Below, piece after piece: positions 34,814 through 46,621 of a stretch of 64,000 nucleotides of DNA (the stretch's first letter is position 1; each line of letters opens with the position of its first letter). The translations under genes and the position numbers were made by a program. The DNA is from Hymenopus coronatus. Lineage: Eukaryota > Arthropoda > Insecta > Mantodea > Hymenopodidae. The stretch lies in NCBI GenBank assembly GCA_030762935.1, contig CM060899.1, positions 18,025,001 through 18,089,000 of the forward strand, given 5' to 3'. Below the pieces are notes generated by a model. It ran no database searches, was not told the origin of the DNA, and saw only the letters and a list, made by a program, of their open reading frames with translations.

Positions 34814-34855
<42 letters not shown>

Positions 34856-35553
34856 TCTGTGGGCAGCATAGCTCAAAAATGCAAAGTCCATTAAAATCCC
34901 AACTTGGTGTTTAAGTTTGGTATCCTCCAAGGATGCGAAAGGAAGATTCTCAAAAAAGTCCCCCACCCCAACTACCCTTTACATGGAACTTTTTTCGAAA
35001 ATGCTTATTTTCTAAAAAATTACTCTAACGATTTTGATTAAAATATCGCATATTGAAGATATTTACCTGACAAATAATATGTATATCTTGAATTCTCCGG
35101 GAATAGCCTTTGAAAACTATTTTATTCCGGACCAATTTTACGGAATTTTGCATTACTGCTAAACCGTAAGAGATAGACAAAAACTTACCATACAAAAATG
35201 TTGAGCACATTAAAACACACAATTTTTTCGTGGAGTTCATTGCTTTTTAGATATTCCTTGTTATTTGTTTCAGCTTTGAAGAACTTACTTTTCTCATACA
35301 GGAATTTGTCAACTCCTGTCCATACAAAAAAAGAAACTTCATTCACATAGCAACCAGCTTTTGACTGTCACTTTAACCTATGCTACTCCCTTATTTCGCT
35401 TCTACTAACAAGGAAGCAAGTAATAAGACTCTTTCTGCTAATTTTTTTCTCATTTAGCATGAAGTAAACAGAAGCATTAGCTTTTTAACAACAATTTGTA
35501 GCAGAGATGTAGAAAAAGTCATGTGAATGGAACACATTAGATTTTTTTTGTTC
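34646..35553 (-). repeat. HE880 repeat, full length, inverted relative to its left neighbour
   Basis: Starts CTCTATGTACATAGTGTATAG and ends AGTCATGTGAATGGAACACA. It has a long TG tract at 34795-34856. Together with 34125-34645 it forms an inverted pair sharing about 500 bp. Confidence 0.88.
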
Positions 35554-35584
35554 CTGGCATGCAATTAGTATCGAATATCAAAGT

Positions 35585-36330
35585 CAATAGAAGGTATTGT
35601 TTTGCACACAAATATTCGATACCGAGATTTCACCTGAAGCATATGTTTTAAGAATCTCTGAATTCAAAAGCAGCATTGTTAGACAAATGTCCATGTGTGT
35701 CTGTGGACAGCATAGCTCAAAAACGAAAAGACCGTTAAATACCAAACTTAGAATTTAAGCTCGGTATCTTTCAAGATACACGCAAAGATTTTCAAGAAAA
35801 TACCCCTACCCGAACTACCCTTTACAAGAAATTTTTTTTTGAGATGTTGGTTTTCTAAAAAATGGCTCTACCGATTTTAATTAAAATCTACTTCATTTAA
35901 GATTTACATGACAAATAAGATGTATATCTTGAATTTTTTGGGAATAGCCTCTGAATACTACTTTATTCTGGACGAGTTTTACGGATGTTTGCGTAACTGG
36001 CAAACCGGAACAAATAGACAAAAACTTACTTAACAGAAAATGTCGAGTTCGTTAAAACACACAATTTATATTATAGATACTTTTTCGTGGAAATGGCCGT
36101 TTTTGAGATATGATTTATTATAAGTTTCAGCTTTAAAATACTTACACTTTTCTGATAGGGAAATTTGTCAACTCATGTCCACAGAAACAAAGGAACTTCA
36201 GTCACATAACAACCAGTTTTTGACTATCATTTTAGCCTTCTACTTGCAAGGAAGCAAGTAATAAGACTATTTCTGCTAATGTTTTCTAGGTTAGCACTAA
36301 ATAAATAGAATAATAAGCTTTTAAACATCA
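35585..36330 (-). repeat. HE880 repeat, both ends missing
   Basis: It enters at AATAGAAGGTATTGTTTTGC and ends at GTTAGCACTAAATAAATAG. The TG tract is reduced to GTGTGTCTGTG. Confidence 0.8.
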
Positions 36331-36426
36331 GATATTTATCCGAAAGGGTTTATGTGTTACAGGAAGGAAATATCTAGAGGGCACCAGGTGAGGCAGAGTA
36401 AAGAACGCTTGTATGTGTGTCGTTTG

Positions 36427-36457
<31 letters not shown>

Positions 36458-37266
36458 CATTTTAGAAAAGTAAATATTGAGCTCGCAGCGTCATATTTAT
36501 GTATTGCGTATGTCTTGATACGCTTTAGGGTTCATCTTTTTCTGTTCACTGAAGGATAGATCGTACCATCGGAGAAGTAAAACTCGAAAAATATTACTTC
36601 CCAGATGGGAATTGATGTTTGGAGCCAGAGACACATATTTTTGTTAAAAACAAGCAGGTTCTGTGAATTTAAGACCGAAAGAATATTGGATAGTATCATC
36701 TTTAACGTCCCTTCCATTTCTAATCGTGTATTTTATTCGATTCCGTTTCTGCTAGTATATTTTTATGTTGATATTCTGACGTGGGTCGAATGCGAGCTAG
36801 TGAGATTAAAATGGGTCATACGCTTTTTCCGGGGACCATAAACTTCATTTTCAGTGGTCCTTATTTGCAGTTAAGTAAAAATTTATTTGTTTACTGATCC
36901 ATTTGCTCTCTGTGTTATCTCTTTTAAAAATGAAAAACAAAAACATATTTTTGCATTTGCTATGAGTAGAGTATATGAAGTATGAGTTATATAATGTTGC
37001 GAACAGCTAGTAAACATAAAACAGCGAAAGTAATGTTCTCATTGTTTTATTAGCATTAGAAGTTGTTACCAGAATGCAAATATTTACTGACACTTTTCAA
37101 AATCTACGCAGTGTAACTAAATAAAGGTATTAAAGCACATGAAATGGTTATATATAGGTTGTTTTCAGTTTTCACTTTCATTACACTAAAGTGAGATATA
37201 ACACCACTCACACAAAGATTTAATAGAGACAGAATAACAATTTCTGTGCTGAACCTTAATAAAATA
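36331..37266. other. Single-copy stretch with a long poly(T)
   Basis: A T-run of more than 30 bases lies at 36428-36458. Short frames on both strands at 36532-36841 overlap each other and match nothing known to me. Confidence 0.45.
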
Positions 37267-37268
37267 TA

Positions 37269-38120
37269 CAGGGTGACTCAAAAATACTTTTACAACGTTT
37301 GTGTATGGACTCCTTATATCGAAACAAGAAAATATGTTCTTATAAACTTATGCTCTAAAACGCTTCCTTTTTGCGTTATCAATTTATTAATGAAAACCAC
37401 CTTCAGCGGCTTTCCGGGTCTAACCTAATAATTTATTTATGCACTCATTGATAGAAGGCTTTGACTCATTTTACTCTGCGGAGTGTTGCCATGGCTGCTT
37501 GTTAACATTTGTCATATTTGTAATGCACTCCTCCAGCACATCTTACAAGTGCTGTCTACAGCAGCTTCACTCAAAAAACTCTCCCAGGTTTATTAGAAAA
37601 GGTGTGTCTGTAAATAAGCAGAAACACGTGGTTTATTCATGATATTCTAACACATTTTAGTCTCATTGTTCGAGATGCACTGGCTGGTATCTAGCGTGAC
37701 AAATGGATAGGTAGAGGAGGAGCAGTTCCATGGCCTACACGTTCCCCTGACCTCAATCTTTTGGATTTTTATCTTTAGTTGGCATCTTAAGCCATTGGCT
37801 TATGCAGTACACTTCCTAAATGCAGAAACTCTTAATCTACGTGACACGTAAGCCTGTAAAATCATAGTGCACGCGTGTCTCTACGCAAGAGGAAGATATT
37901 TGAATCATTTTCTATAAGTGGTGTTTGTGTGGAATACCACCTAACAAGCTGACAACGTCCGATGTAGAAATATGTGTTACTTTAAAATGTTTTTATTAAC
38001 AGCTTCTTGAAACTCGATAAGTAGAAAGGTTTTGGGACATGTGTTTTATGAACATTTCTTCTTGCTTTGATGCAAAGGACCAGTCCCCAAACTTTGTACA
38101 AGTATTTCTGAATCATCCTG
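37269..38120 (+). mobile_element. Decayed mariner-like element with long inverted repeats
   Basis: The ends are CAGGGTGACTCAAAAATACT and, inverted, CAGGATGATTCAGAAATACT. Inverted similarity extends about 100 bp inward. TA flanks both sides (37267-37268 and 38121-38122). Inside, on the plus strand near 37700-37800, a broken frame reads KWIGRGGAVPWPTRSPDLNL, then LDFYL. This is the last catalytic block of a DDE transposase of the mariner-related type. The rest of the gene is missing or unreadable. Confidence 0.8.
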
Positions 38121-38367
38121 TATATTAAGGTTTCTGGAAAATTATACAAGTTACCGTAGTGGCACTTTTACCACTTATAAAACAACTTGTTCTAATGTAT
38201 AAAACATAGTCAAATAACAACTTAGGTTAACAACAGCGAATCTATTGATGCTTCAATAAACAAAAACATTTACAAAGTTTTTCACATATTTTCTTTTTTT
38301 TTAAAAAAAAAAAAAAAAAGGAAGGTGTAATAGAACTGTAAATTTTTGTGCATATACAACATATAAG
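38121..38367. other. Spacer with an A-run, nothing recognised
   Basis: It contains TTTTTTTTTT followed by an A-run at 38306-38319. There are no frames of interest. Confidence 0.4.
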
Positions 38368-39444
38368 AGGGGTGTTCAGTAAGCTGTTGGAAAAAGATAC
38401 AAAAATAATTTATTTTAGGTAGATTTTTTTTTAACTTCTCAATATAATCCCCTTTCAGTTCGACACATTTTTCCCAGCGTTTCTCCAGCTGTTATAAGCC
38501 TTCCAAAAAGTAGGATTTCGGAATGTCCTCTAAATAGGCATCTCTTTGGGAGTTGACCTCCTCATTAGACGTGAATATTTTCCATCGAGCTACTTTTTCA
38601 AGTTTGGAAAAAAAAAAAAAAAAAAAAAGTTCACTGGAGTCCAAATCTGGTGAATACGGTGGATGTTATTGCAATTCGTACCTCAATTCTACAATGTTTG
38701 CCATAAAAACTGCACATATGTGCACCCTTGCATTGCCTTAATGGAAGAAAGTATTTTTCTTTGCCAGATGAAAACGTTTTTTTTCCCCTTGATTTCTCTG
38801 TTCAGCCGGTGCAATAACGATGCATAATCCTCTCCATTTATCGTTCTGCCTTTCTACAAGTAATCACTGTAAATGATTCCGCGTGCATACCAAAATACCG
38901 AAACTATCACCTTGTCTACAGATTTCACCACCTTTGTCCTCTTCGGAGTTAAAACCCACTGTTTTAACTGTACTTTTGGCTCTGGGGTGTAGTAGCGTAT
39001 CCATGTTTCATGTACAGTTATGTATCGATAGAAACTCATCAGGATTGCGATGGAAAAGTGCCAAACCAGCTTCCGAATCGATCACAAAATTGAGTTTATT
39101 CTCCATTAAGAGCAAAAGCAGCATCCATCTAGACGAAATCTTTGTCAGACCAAAACACAGTACCTATTGATGTGCCTTCGGCCTCTACTATTTTGCAAAT
39201 TTTGATTCGTCGATCACTCAAAACCATATATTGGATTTTTTCAATAACTTCGGAGGAATTGACTTCTACTGGAGGTCTGGAACGATGTTCGTGGATGTAC
39301 GGCGACGTTTAAATTCATTTACCAATTGTAAATTGTTGCAAATGCAGGAGCAGATGAATTACATCCAACTCGCTTATATTTCTTTCGGTGTTAAGCCTTT
39401 TAAATAGAAGTATTTAAACACCACACGAAACACTTTTTTCCCAT
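38368..39444 (-). pseudogene. Mariner-type transposase relic
   Basis: Read on the minus strand from ATG 39442-39444. Near the N-terminus it has GKKVFRVVFKYFYLKGLTPK and FKRRRTST. The helix-turn-helix part reads VEVNSSEVIEKIQYMVLSDR. The catalytic core reads VHETWIRYYTPEPK, KVIVSVFWYARGIIYSDYL and PPYSPDLDSSE. The C-terminus has QLEKRWEKCVELKGDYIEK, all hallmarks of DD34D mariner enzymes. The first catalytic Asp is His (VHETW instead of the usual DETW), and the final Asp appears as Glu after an SS. Several stops and frameshifts and a roughly 20-base A-run (38609-38629) interrupt the frame. The left terminal repeat is probably GAGGGGTGTTCAGTAAGC at 38367. The right one was not found. Confidence 0.85.
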
Positions 39445-39800
39445 CTTTCTAAGGAAGCACAAGATTGTTGATTCAATCGCCTATGGCAACGAAACCACTT
39501 GATGGATGTAGCTGAAACTGTAACCGCAATCTAGTAAGAGACGACGGTTACTAAATACAAACTGTTTTTGATTCTCGAGTGTGATTTGTTAATTTTCTAA
39601 GGACATTTTGAAAGTCCCTAGTGTTATCCGAAGAGAAGCTGAGAACGCCTGTACTTTACATGGCACACTCGAATCACATGGAACATTTTATGACTGCTAT
39701 CATCGACTTCATAGCTAAGATGGGAGAGCAACGATAAGGGAAACCCGAGTATTGATGGTTCGATAGCGACCATGTTTTTTTTTTTTTTTTTTTTTTTTTA
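39445..39800. other. Single-copy stretch ending in poly(T)
   Basis: It probably includes decayed 5' sequence of the mariner relic. A T-run at 39774-39799 abuts the next HE880 copy. Confidence 0.4.
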
Positions 39801-40652
39801 TTCACTTTCTCTACACGTGCTATGTACATAGTTTATAGAGGAAGTATTGTGTTCCACCCAAAAATTCGATACCGAGATTTCACCGGAAATAAATGTTTTG
39901 GGTCCCCCTGAATAAAAAGAAAAAGCATTTTTGGAAAATGGTCATGTGTATGTCTGTGGACAGCATAGCTCTAAAAGGAAGAGACCGTTAAATACCAAAC
40001 TTGGTATTTAAGTTAGGTATCTTCCAAGGATGTGACACGAATATTTTCAAGAAAATGACCCCAACCCCAGCTACCCTTTACATGGAAAATTTTGACTTTC
40101 TCAAAAAAAAAAAATGACAAACTATTTTGATTAAAATATTAGATATATTTATCTCACAAATAAAATGTACATTTTGAATTTTCTGGAAATAGCCCTTGAA
40201 GACTACTTCATTCTGGACGAATTTTACGGAATTTTGTATAGCTGGCAAACCGTAAGAAATAGACAAAATCTTACTGCACAAAAAAAGTAGATCAGGATAA
40301 AACACATAATTTATTTCATATACATTTTTTTCGTTGAGTTGATCGTGTTTAAGGTATTCCTTATTATTGATTTCAGCTTTAAAATCTTATACTTTTCTCA
40401 TGCAGGAATTTTTCAACCCTGTCCATACAAACAAAAAAACTTCAGTCACATAGCAACCAGCTTTTGACTATCACTTTAACCTATGGTACTCCCTTATTTT
40501 TCTTCTGCTTACAAGGAAGCAAGTATTCAGACTATTTCTGCTAATTATTTTTCGATTAGCATTAAGTAAATAGAAGCATAAGTTTTTTAACAATAATTTG
40601 TTGCAAAGATGTAGAGAAAGTTATGTAAATGGAACATATCAGATTTTTTATT
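39801..40652 (-). repeat. HE880 repeat, full length
   Basis: Starts CACTTTCTCTACACGTGCTA followed by TGTACATAG. Ends GATGTAGAGAAAGTTATGTA followed by AATGGAACATATCAG. The TG tract is short. Confidence 0.88.
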
Positions 40653-40961
40653 CTGATTCGCCTTATCAAAATTACTTGCAGTTAAGATTATCTTAAATAG
40701 AGTTTACACTCAGATTTAGCAACATAATGAGTAAAAGAACTTTACCAATCTTTTTCACTAAGAAATTGCGATATGTTTAAAAGATTTCTTCGTTTTGGTG
40801 GTTTATATGTATACGATTCAAACACTTGCCATTATTTTTCTTTGTAATATCAAATTTGTTGTTGGAGATTTCATATGGCTTCTCATCCCTCGATATAATC
40901 TTGATAAGTGCAATAATTTGTGGTTTATTTTCCATGGCCTTGATTCCTTTAAATTTCTATA
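40653..40961. other. Single-copy stretch, nothing recognised
   Basis: AT-rich. A 77-codon frame (40826-41059) is hydrophobic but runs into the adjacent MITE and has no other support. Confidence 0.4.
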
Positions 40962-40963
40962 TA

Positions 40964-41575
40964 CAGGGTGTTAAAGAACTATACCGAAATATCTTCACTG
41001 AATATGTAGATTACTTAAATAAGCCATTTGAGATAGGAGACTTATGGCCTAAGTATTGAGTTTTTGAAGTAACGGCTATAAGTTTCTGAAGTGCCAGTAC
41101 GCAACGTATTGCGGCACTTTTGCTGGAATGAAAAAAATTAATACTAAAAAAAATTAATCTAAGACAGGAATCGAAATTATGACCTTTGGGATAGTAGCTT
41201 CCCCAGTTACCCAATAAGCCACCAGAGCAACTGATAAAACGCCTCCAAAGTAGGCTACATAGCACAAGAACGTAGTTAATGAATGCTGAGTGTCGCACTG
41301 TCAAGTGCTTAATTCAAGATTTTACAGATTTTTGCGACATTAAATCTTGAGAACGCTATTAACGAGCTGCTAAAATCGATATTTGTATACCCGAGCAGCA
41401 GTTTTAAAGATATTTTGCTTTAACACCGACTTATCAGTACCTGATACCCACAAGTTTAACGCTATGTAGTTGCTTTATGTGTATCCGGGGACCAGGCATC
41501 GCCGAGCTCATATAGCTTATATCAGTCTCGTGCACAACCTCGCAAATTATTTCGGTGTAGTTCATTAACATCCTG
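40964..41575. mobile_element. MITE with TA target duplication (mariner-like)
   Basis: The inverted ends CAGGGTGTTAAAGAACTATA and CAGGATGTTAATGAACTACA continue inward through ACCGAAATA. TA lies on each side (40962-40963 and 41576-41577). At 612 bp there is no transposase trace. The ends resemble those of the 37269 element only in the first seven bases, so it is a separate family. Confidence 0.8.
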
Positions 41576-41824
41576 TATAATAGACAGCATAATGTTTATA
41601 AAGCAATTTTATTTAACCCCAACACACAATTTCATGATTCCTTCTCTACTGACTGTAAAGCTGATCTCTGTTCATTGGTTAGGGATTCAGCACCAGACAT
41701 TTGGCATCAAACCAATAGCAGACGGACACATTGAAGTAAACTACTGCAGTTTACCATTTGACTCGATCACGGGCCGTGAAATATCTTTAGTATACGCTTT
41801 AATCTGTACCAGTAAAAATTGAAA

Positions 41825-42080
41825 ATGTTACAAAAAACTTCAATGTGGTTGGGGTGGGGGATTTTCTTGAAGTACTTTCTGTCGCATCTTTGAAAGAACT
41901 AAACCTAAATGCCAAGACTTTTCATTTATGGGTTAGATGTTCACAAATGCACATGGACATGCTAAACATGTTGTAAGATACTCGTGTTCCCAAAACATGT
42001 ATTGGCTATAAAATGTGGTATCGAATTTTTGGTGTAAAACATACTTCCCCTACTTACTCTAAGCATTAGAGAAAGCAAAA
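41825..42080 (+). repeat. HE880 repeat, right part
   Basis: It runs from the CTTCAATGTGGTTGGGGTGG block to TTAGAGAAAGCAAAA. The palindrome is degraded. Confidence 0.75.
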
Positions 42081-42185
42081 ATTCAGGATATAGATTTTAT
42101 TTGTCATTTTAGTTGTTAGAATCACCTGTGAGAAAATGAAATTTTCCAAAAAATGCTGTATGTAAGGGGCATTTTCTCGTGAATA
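42081..42185 (+). repeat. HE880 fragment, central
   Basis: It contains ATTCAGGATATAGATTTTAT and the TTCCAAAAAATGCTGTATGT block, head-to-tail with the preceding fragment. Confidence 0.6.
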
Positions 42186-42314
42186 TATATTTTTTAAACT
42201 TGTTTTTGGGTCTTTGAAAGTTTAGTAATTGTCAGAGTATTCGTTGTTAATACCCTCTGTTAAACACACACACACGCACGCATTCAGATTTTTTTGGAAG
42301 ATGGTATTTTTTAA

Positions 42315-42452
42315 TTTCTCTACATAGTGCCCAAGTAGAGAAGGTGCTGAATTCCACAAAAAATTTAATACCCGGATTTCACTAGAAATACATATTTTAG
42401 GGTCCCCTAAATACATAAGGAACATTTTTAGAAAAAAGTCTGTGTATATTGT
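42315..42452 (-). repeat. HE880 repeat, hairpin-end part, interrupted
   Basis: It has ATTTCTCTACATAGTGCCCA, the AATTTAATACCCGGATTTCA block and the start of the TG tract. It stops at GTGTATATT. The remainder of a minus copy resumes at 42725. Confidence 0.75.
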
Positions 42453-42724
42453 AACGTGCGGTGGCCTTATCCCCACATTCAAAACACCAGATGCTGAGTT
42501 CTCGGCTTCGAGCCCAGATTGATGACATTGGCAAGACTCACTCCACTACCTATGAGTAGACCCACGTACCTGGTGATGTGAATCTTCTACCGGTGAATTC
42601 GCTTCGGTGTTACCCAGTCTGCACGATGGTTAACTCTCTCGGGGTGGTGTAGCTAATGGGGGTAGTTCAGGGGGTGACCTTATAAGAATGAAGACTTGCG
42701 TAACTTTCCTGCAGTTTATTTCTT
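42453..42724. mobile_element. Unclassified insertion inside an HE880 copy
   Basis: A GC-richer block of about 270 bp, unrelated to HE880, separates two parts of a minus-oriented copy. It begins GTAACGTGCGGTGGCC, which could be an LTR or other element start. It contains GGCTTCGAGCCC, which resembles a B box read from the opposite strand. Some HE880 sequence is missing at the junction, so this is not a clean insertion. Confidence 0.4.
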
Positions 42725-43270
42725 ACTAGGAGAGCTGTAACGATTTTGATTAAAATCTCGTATATTAAAGATATTTACCTGACAAATAATATATATATGA
42801 ATTTTCTGGGAATAGCCTCCGAAGACTTCTTTATTCTGGATGAAATTTACGGAATTTTGTATAACTACTAAACCGTAAGAGATGGGCAAAAACTTACCAC
42901 ACAAAAATGTAGAGCACCTTAAAACACACAATTTATGTTAAATAAATTTTTTCGTGGAGTTAATTGTTTTTGAGATATTCCTTGTGTTTAGTTTCAGCTT
43001 TGAAAAACTTACTTTTCTCATACAGGAATTTGTGAACTCCTGTCCATACAAAGAAAGGAACTTCAGTCGCATAGGTACCAGCTTTTGATTATCACTTCAA
43101 CCTATGCTACTCCCTTATTTCGCTTCTACTTACAAGAAAACAAGTAATAAGACTATTTCTGTTAATTTTTTCTTGACTAGCATGAAGTAAATAGAAGCTT
43201 AAGGTTCTTAACAATAATTTGTTGCAGAAATGTAGAGAAAGTCATGTGAATGGAACACGTCAGATTTTAT
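42725..43270 (-). repeat. HE880 repeat, second part of the interrupted copy
   Basis: It resumes at GCTGTAACGATTTTGATTAA and ends AGTCATGTGAATGGAACACG followed by TCAG. Confidence 0.85.
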
Positions 43271-44387
43271 GTACATACGGGCTAGAGAAAGTAATAATTT
43301 ACAAGCGCATTACTTTAACCACTTTGTTGCCCATCGGTACCTATAAGTTCCGCCTATTTAAAGCATAAGTATACAAATAGGATTGTACTCTAGGATTAAT
43401 TTCATGGTTTACTGACCGTCAACCGTAAACGACAAGCAATCAAAACATAAAAGATATATATAATCTTTGCCCTAAAATTGCCGTGATTTTTTGAGATAGT
43501 TAAAAGAGAAAACCGACATGACTACAGCCAAATGTAGCCCAATTAACTTTCGAGAATCACACCGATTATTTTACTTGGGCTCTCCCCGTCATTTGCCACA
43601 ATCCCTGGGATTTGAACTTGTAATATTGGGCTTTGAATGGATGGCCAGTCCATTACCTATCACCTAACACTTATGACTATTTGAACTTCTTCTTTTTTTT
43701 TTTCTTTTTTTCTTTTGGTTGCATTATGAAAACTGGTTTAGAAGAATTTAAACTTTTAATTGGGGAAAAAATATTAATACAGGTTCGACATTTATATTCA
43801 TTTCTATTTACTGTATTAATGTCTATAATAATTTGATAGGTTTATTTATAAATTTTTTACTAGAACTCTAGTTTTGACTTGAATTAAAGGAGAAACGGCA
43901 TATGTGGTGTAATAGTGCAGGCAACTAAAGGTTAAGACATTGTATCGTGGACCATGGACAGTTGATATACAACTATTTAAAGTATAATTAAGTATTTATT
44001 TCTAGATACTGGAATGAAATGATAAAATCATGGACATAAAAAGTGTTCTTGGCGTTCGGTTTTTGCAGAGAAGCATCATTGAGCATCACGGAATAAAAAG
44101 TTGATGTGGCCCAAAAAGAATCCGGTGCTCAACTTGACGTAGGGGCTGTTAAAGATTAAAGAATGTATCTAGCCGTTTCTCTTAGCCCCGGGTGAATGAT
44201 GGCAAAGGTGACTTTCAGTTTATTTCACGGCGGACTGAATAAAACACGGAACCCCTTCTAGATCATTCCATCAAACGTATTTCTATTTCTTTTCCTCTTG
44301 TTTTGCACTCTCTCTAACACATACCTAGTAGGTCTTGAAAATTCGATCGAAAATACAAGTTTTAGGGCATCTGAATAAAAAAAAAAA
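43271..44387. other. Mostly single-copy stretch with a possible SINE head and repeat scraps
   Basis: 43271-43293 and 44335-44385 are short HE880 scraps. On the minus strand near 43680-43600, GTGTTAGGTGATAGGTAATG and, about 45 bp on, CAAGTTCAAATCCCAGG look like A and B boxes of a tRNA-derived SINE. A pyrimidine tract lies at 43687-43718. No gene is seen. Confidence 0.35.
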
Positions 44388-45125
44388 TCAGATGTGTTCC
44401 ATTCACATGACTTTTTCTACATCTCTGCAACAAATTATTTTTAAAAAGCTTATGCTTCTATTTGCTTCATGCTAAGTGACAAAAAATTAGCAGAAATAGA
44501 CTTATTGCTTGCTTCCTTATAAGTAGAAGCGCAATAAGGGAGTACCATAGGTTAAAGTGATAATAAAAAACCGGTTGATATGTGACTGAAGTTCCTTTGT
44601 TTGTATGGAGAGGAGTTCACAAAGTCCAGTATGAGAAAATTGTTTTTACTGCTGAAACCAAAAACAAAGAATATTTCAAAAACAATCAACTCCACGCAAA
44701 AAATGTATATAACATAAATTCTGTGTTTTAAAGTGCTCTAAATTTGTTATGTGGTAATTTTTTGTCCGTCTCTTAAGGTTTAGCAGTTATGCAAAGTTCC
44801 GTAAAATTGACCCAGAATAAAGTAGTCTACAGAAACTATTCCCAGAAAATTCAAGATATACGTTTTATTTGTCAGTTATATATCTTTAGTATACGATATT
44901 TTTAATCAAAATCGTTAGAGCCATTTTTCAGAAAATCAACATTTTCGAAACATTTTCCATGCGAAGGGATTGCTTGGGGTGGGGGATTTTCTTGAAAATC
45001 TTCGTGTCGCATCCTTGGAAGGTACTGAACTTAAATACCAAGTTTGGTATTTAACAGTCTTTTCGTTTTTCAGCTATGCTGCCCACAGACACACACACAC
45101 ATACATAGACACAGACAGACACATA
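44388..45125 (+). repeat. HE880 repeat, cut at its CA tract
   Basis: It starts TCAGATGTGTTCCATTCACA and runs through all the left blocks to the CA tract (ACACACACACATACATAGAC). At the tract the sequence switches to an upstream block of another copy. Confidence 0.87.
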
Positions 45126-45664
45126 CCTATGCGACTGAAGTTCCCTTGTTTGTATGGACAGGAGTACACACATTCCTGTATGAGAAAAGTAAGTTTTTCA
45201 AAGCTGAAACTAAACACAAGGAATATCTAGAAAACGATGAACTCCACGAAAAAAAGTTTATATAACATAAATTGTGCGTTTTAAGGTGCTCTACATTTTT
45301 GTGCGGTAAGTTTTTGCCCATCTCTTACGGTTTAGCAGTTATACAGAATTTCGTAAAATTCATCCAGGATAAAGTAGCCTTCGGAGGCTATTCCCAGAAA
45401 ATTCAAGATATACATATTATTTATCAGGTAAATATCTTTAATATACGATATTTTAATCATAATTGTTACAGCCATTTCTGAGAGAATAAAAATGTTTGAA
45501 AAAAGTTCCATGTAAAGGGTAATTTGGGGTGGGGGGTTTTCTTGAAAATCTATGAGTCGCATCCTTGGAAGATATGGAACTTCAATACCAAGTTTGGTAT
45601 TTAACGGTCTTTTCGTTTTTGAGCTATGCAGCCCACAGACACACGCACGTGTAGAGAACGTAAA
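45126..45664 (+). repeat. HE880 repeat, left end missing, joined at the CA tract of the previous copy
   Basis: It begins in the CTATGCGACTGAAGTTCCCT block and ends CGCACGTGTAGAGAACGTAA. A second jump removes the block between its own ACACACGCACG tract and the right hairpin. Both breakpoints lie at the microsatellite. Confidence 0.85.
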
Positions 45665-45669
45665 AATGT

Positions 45670-46432
45670 TATTACTTTCTCTACACGTACTATGTACATA
45701 GCATATAGAGAAAGTATTCCATTCCTCCCAAAAATTCGATACCGAGATTTCACCGGAAATATACGTTTTCGGGTCCCTGTATCTAAAAAAGTATTTTCAG
45801 AATAAAGTCCATCTGTGTGTCCATGTATCTTTGAACACAACAACCCAAAAACGAAAACTTGGCAATATACCAAACTTGGCATTAAATTTAGTATCTCCAG
45901 GGATGCGACACGAACATTTTAAGAAATATCCCCCATCCCAAACTACCCTTTGCATGGAACTTTTTTAGACAATTTTGAATCTTTAAAAAATGGCTGTAAC
46001 GATTTTGATTAAAATATCGTATATTAAAGATATTTACCTTGCAAATAAACTGTATATCTTGAATTTTCTGGAAATAGCCTCTGAAGACTACTTTATCCTG
46101 GATACATTTTACAGAATTTTGCATAACTGGTAAACCGTAAGAGATGGATAAAAACTTACCAAACAACACATGTAGAGCACGTTAAGGCATACAATTTATG
46201 GTATAAGCATTTTTTTTCGTGAAGTTGGTCGTTTTTTAGGTATTTTTTTGTTTTGAGTTTCAGCTTTAAAAAACATACTTTTCTCATAGAGGAATTTGTC
46301 AAGTCCTGTCCCTACAAATAAAGGAATTTGGTCACATAGCAACCACATTTTTAATACCACTTTACCCTATGATACTCCTTTATTTCGTTTCTACTTACAA
46401 GGAAGCAAACAATAAGACTATTTCTGCTAATT
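45670..46432 (-). repeat. HE880 repeat, right terminus truncated
   Basis: Starts TTACTTTCTCTACACGTACT followed by ATGTACATAG. It ends at TTTCTGCTAATTTTG, where the next minus copy begins. Confidence 0.87.
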
Positions 46433-46578
46433 TTGTACTTTCTGCATACGCAAAATGTACATAGTGTATAGAGAAGGTATTGCATTCCACCCAAAAATTC
46501 AATACCGAGATTTCACCGGAAATATAAGTTTTAGGGTCCACAATATCCAAAAAAAGCATTTTCACAAAAAGGTCCATA

Positions 46579-46621
<43 letters not shown>

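Noticed and set aside
34640..34966. A recurrent 100-residue frame (KTYISGEISVSNFWV) and a 70-residue frame (ISYGLAVIQNSVKFI) found in many HE880 copies
   Set aside because: They recur because the copies are similar. The first frame runs through the CA/TG tract, whose length changes shift it (compare the two overlapping frames at 52773-52990), and neither has a consistent start or stop. Selection on a protein is not supported, though a substitution-pattern test on many copies could decide.
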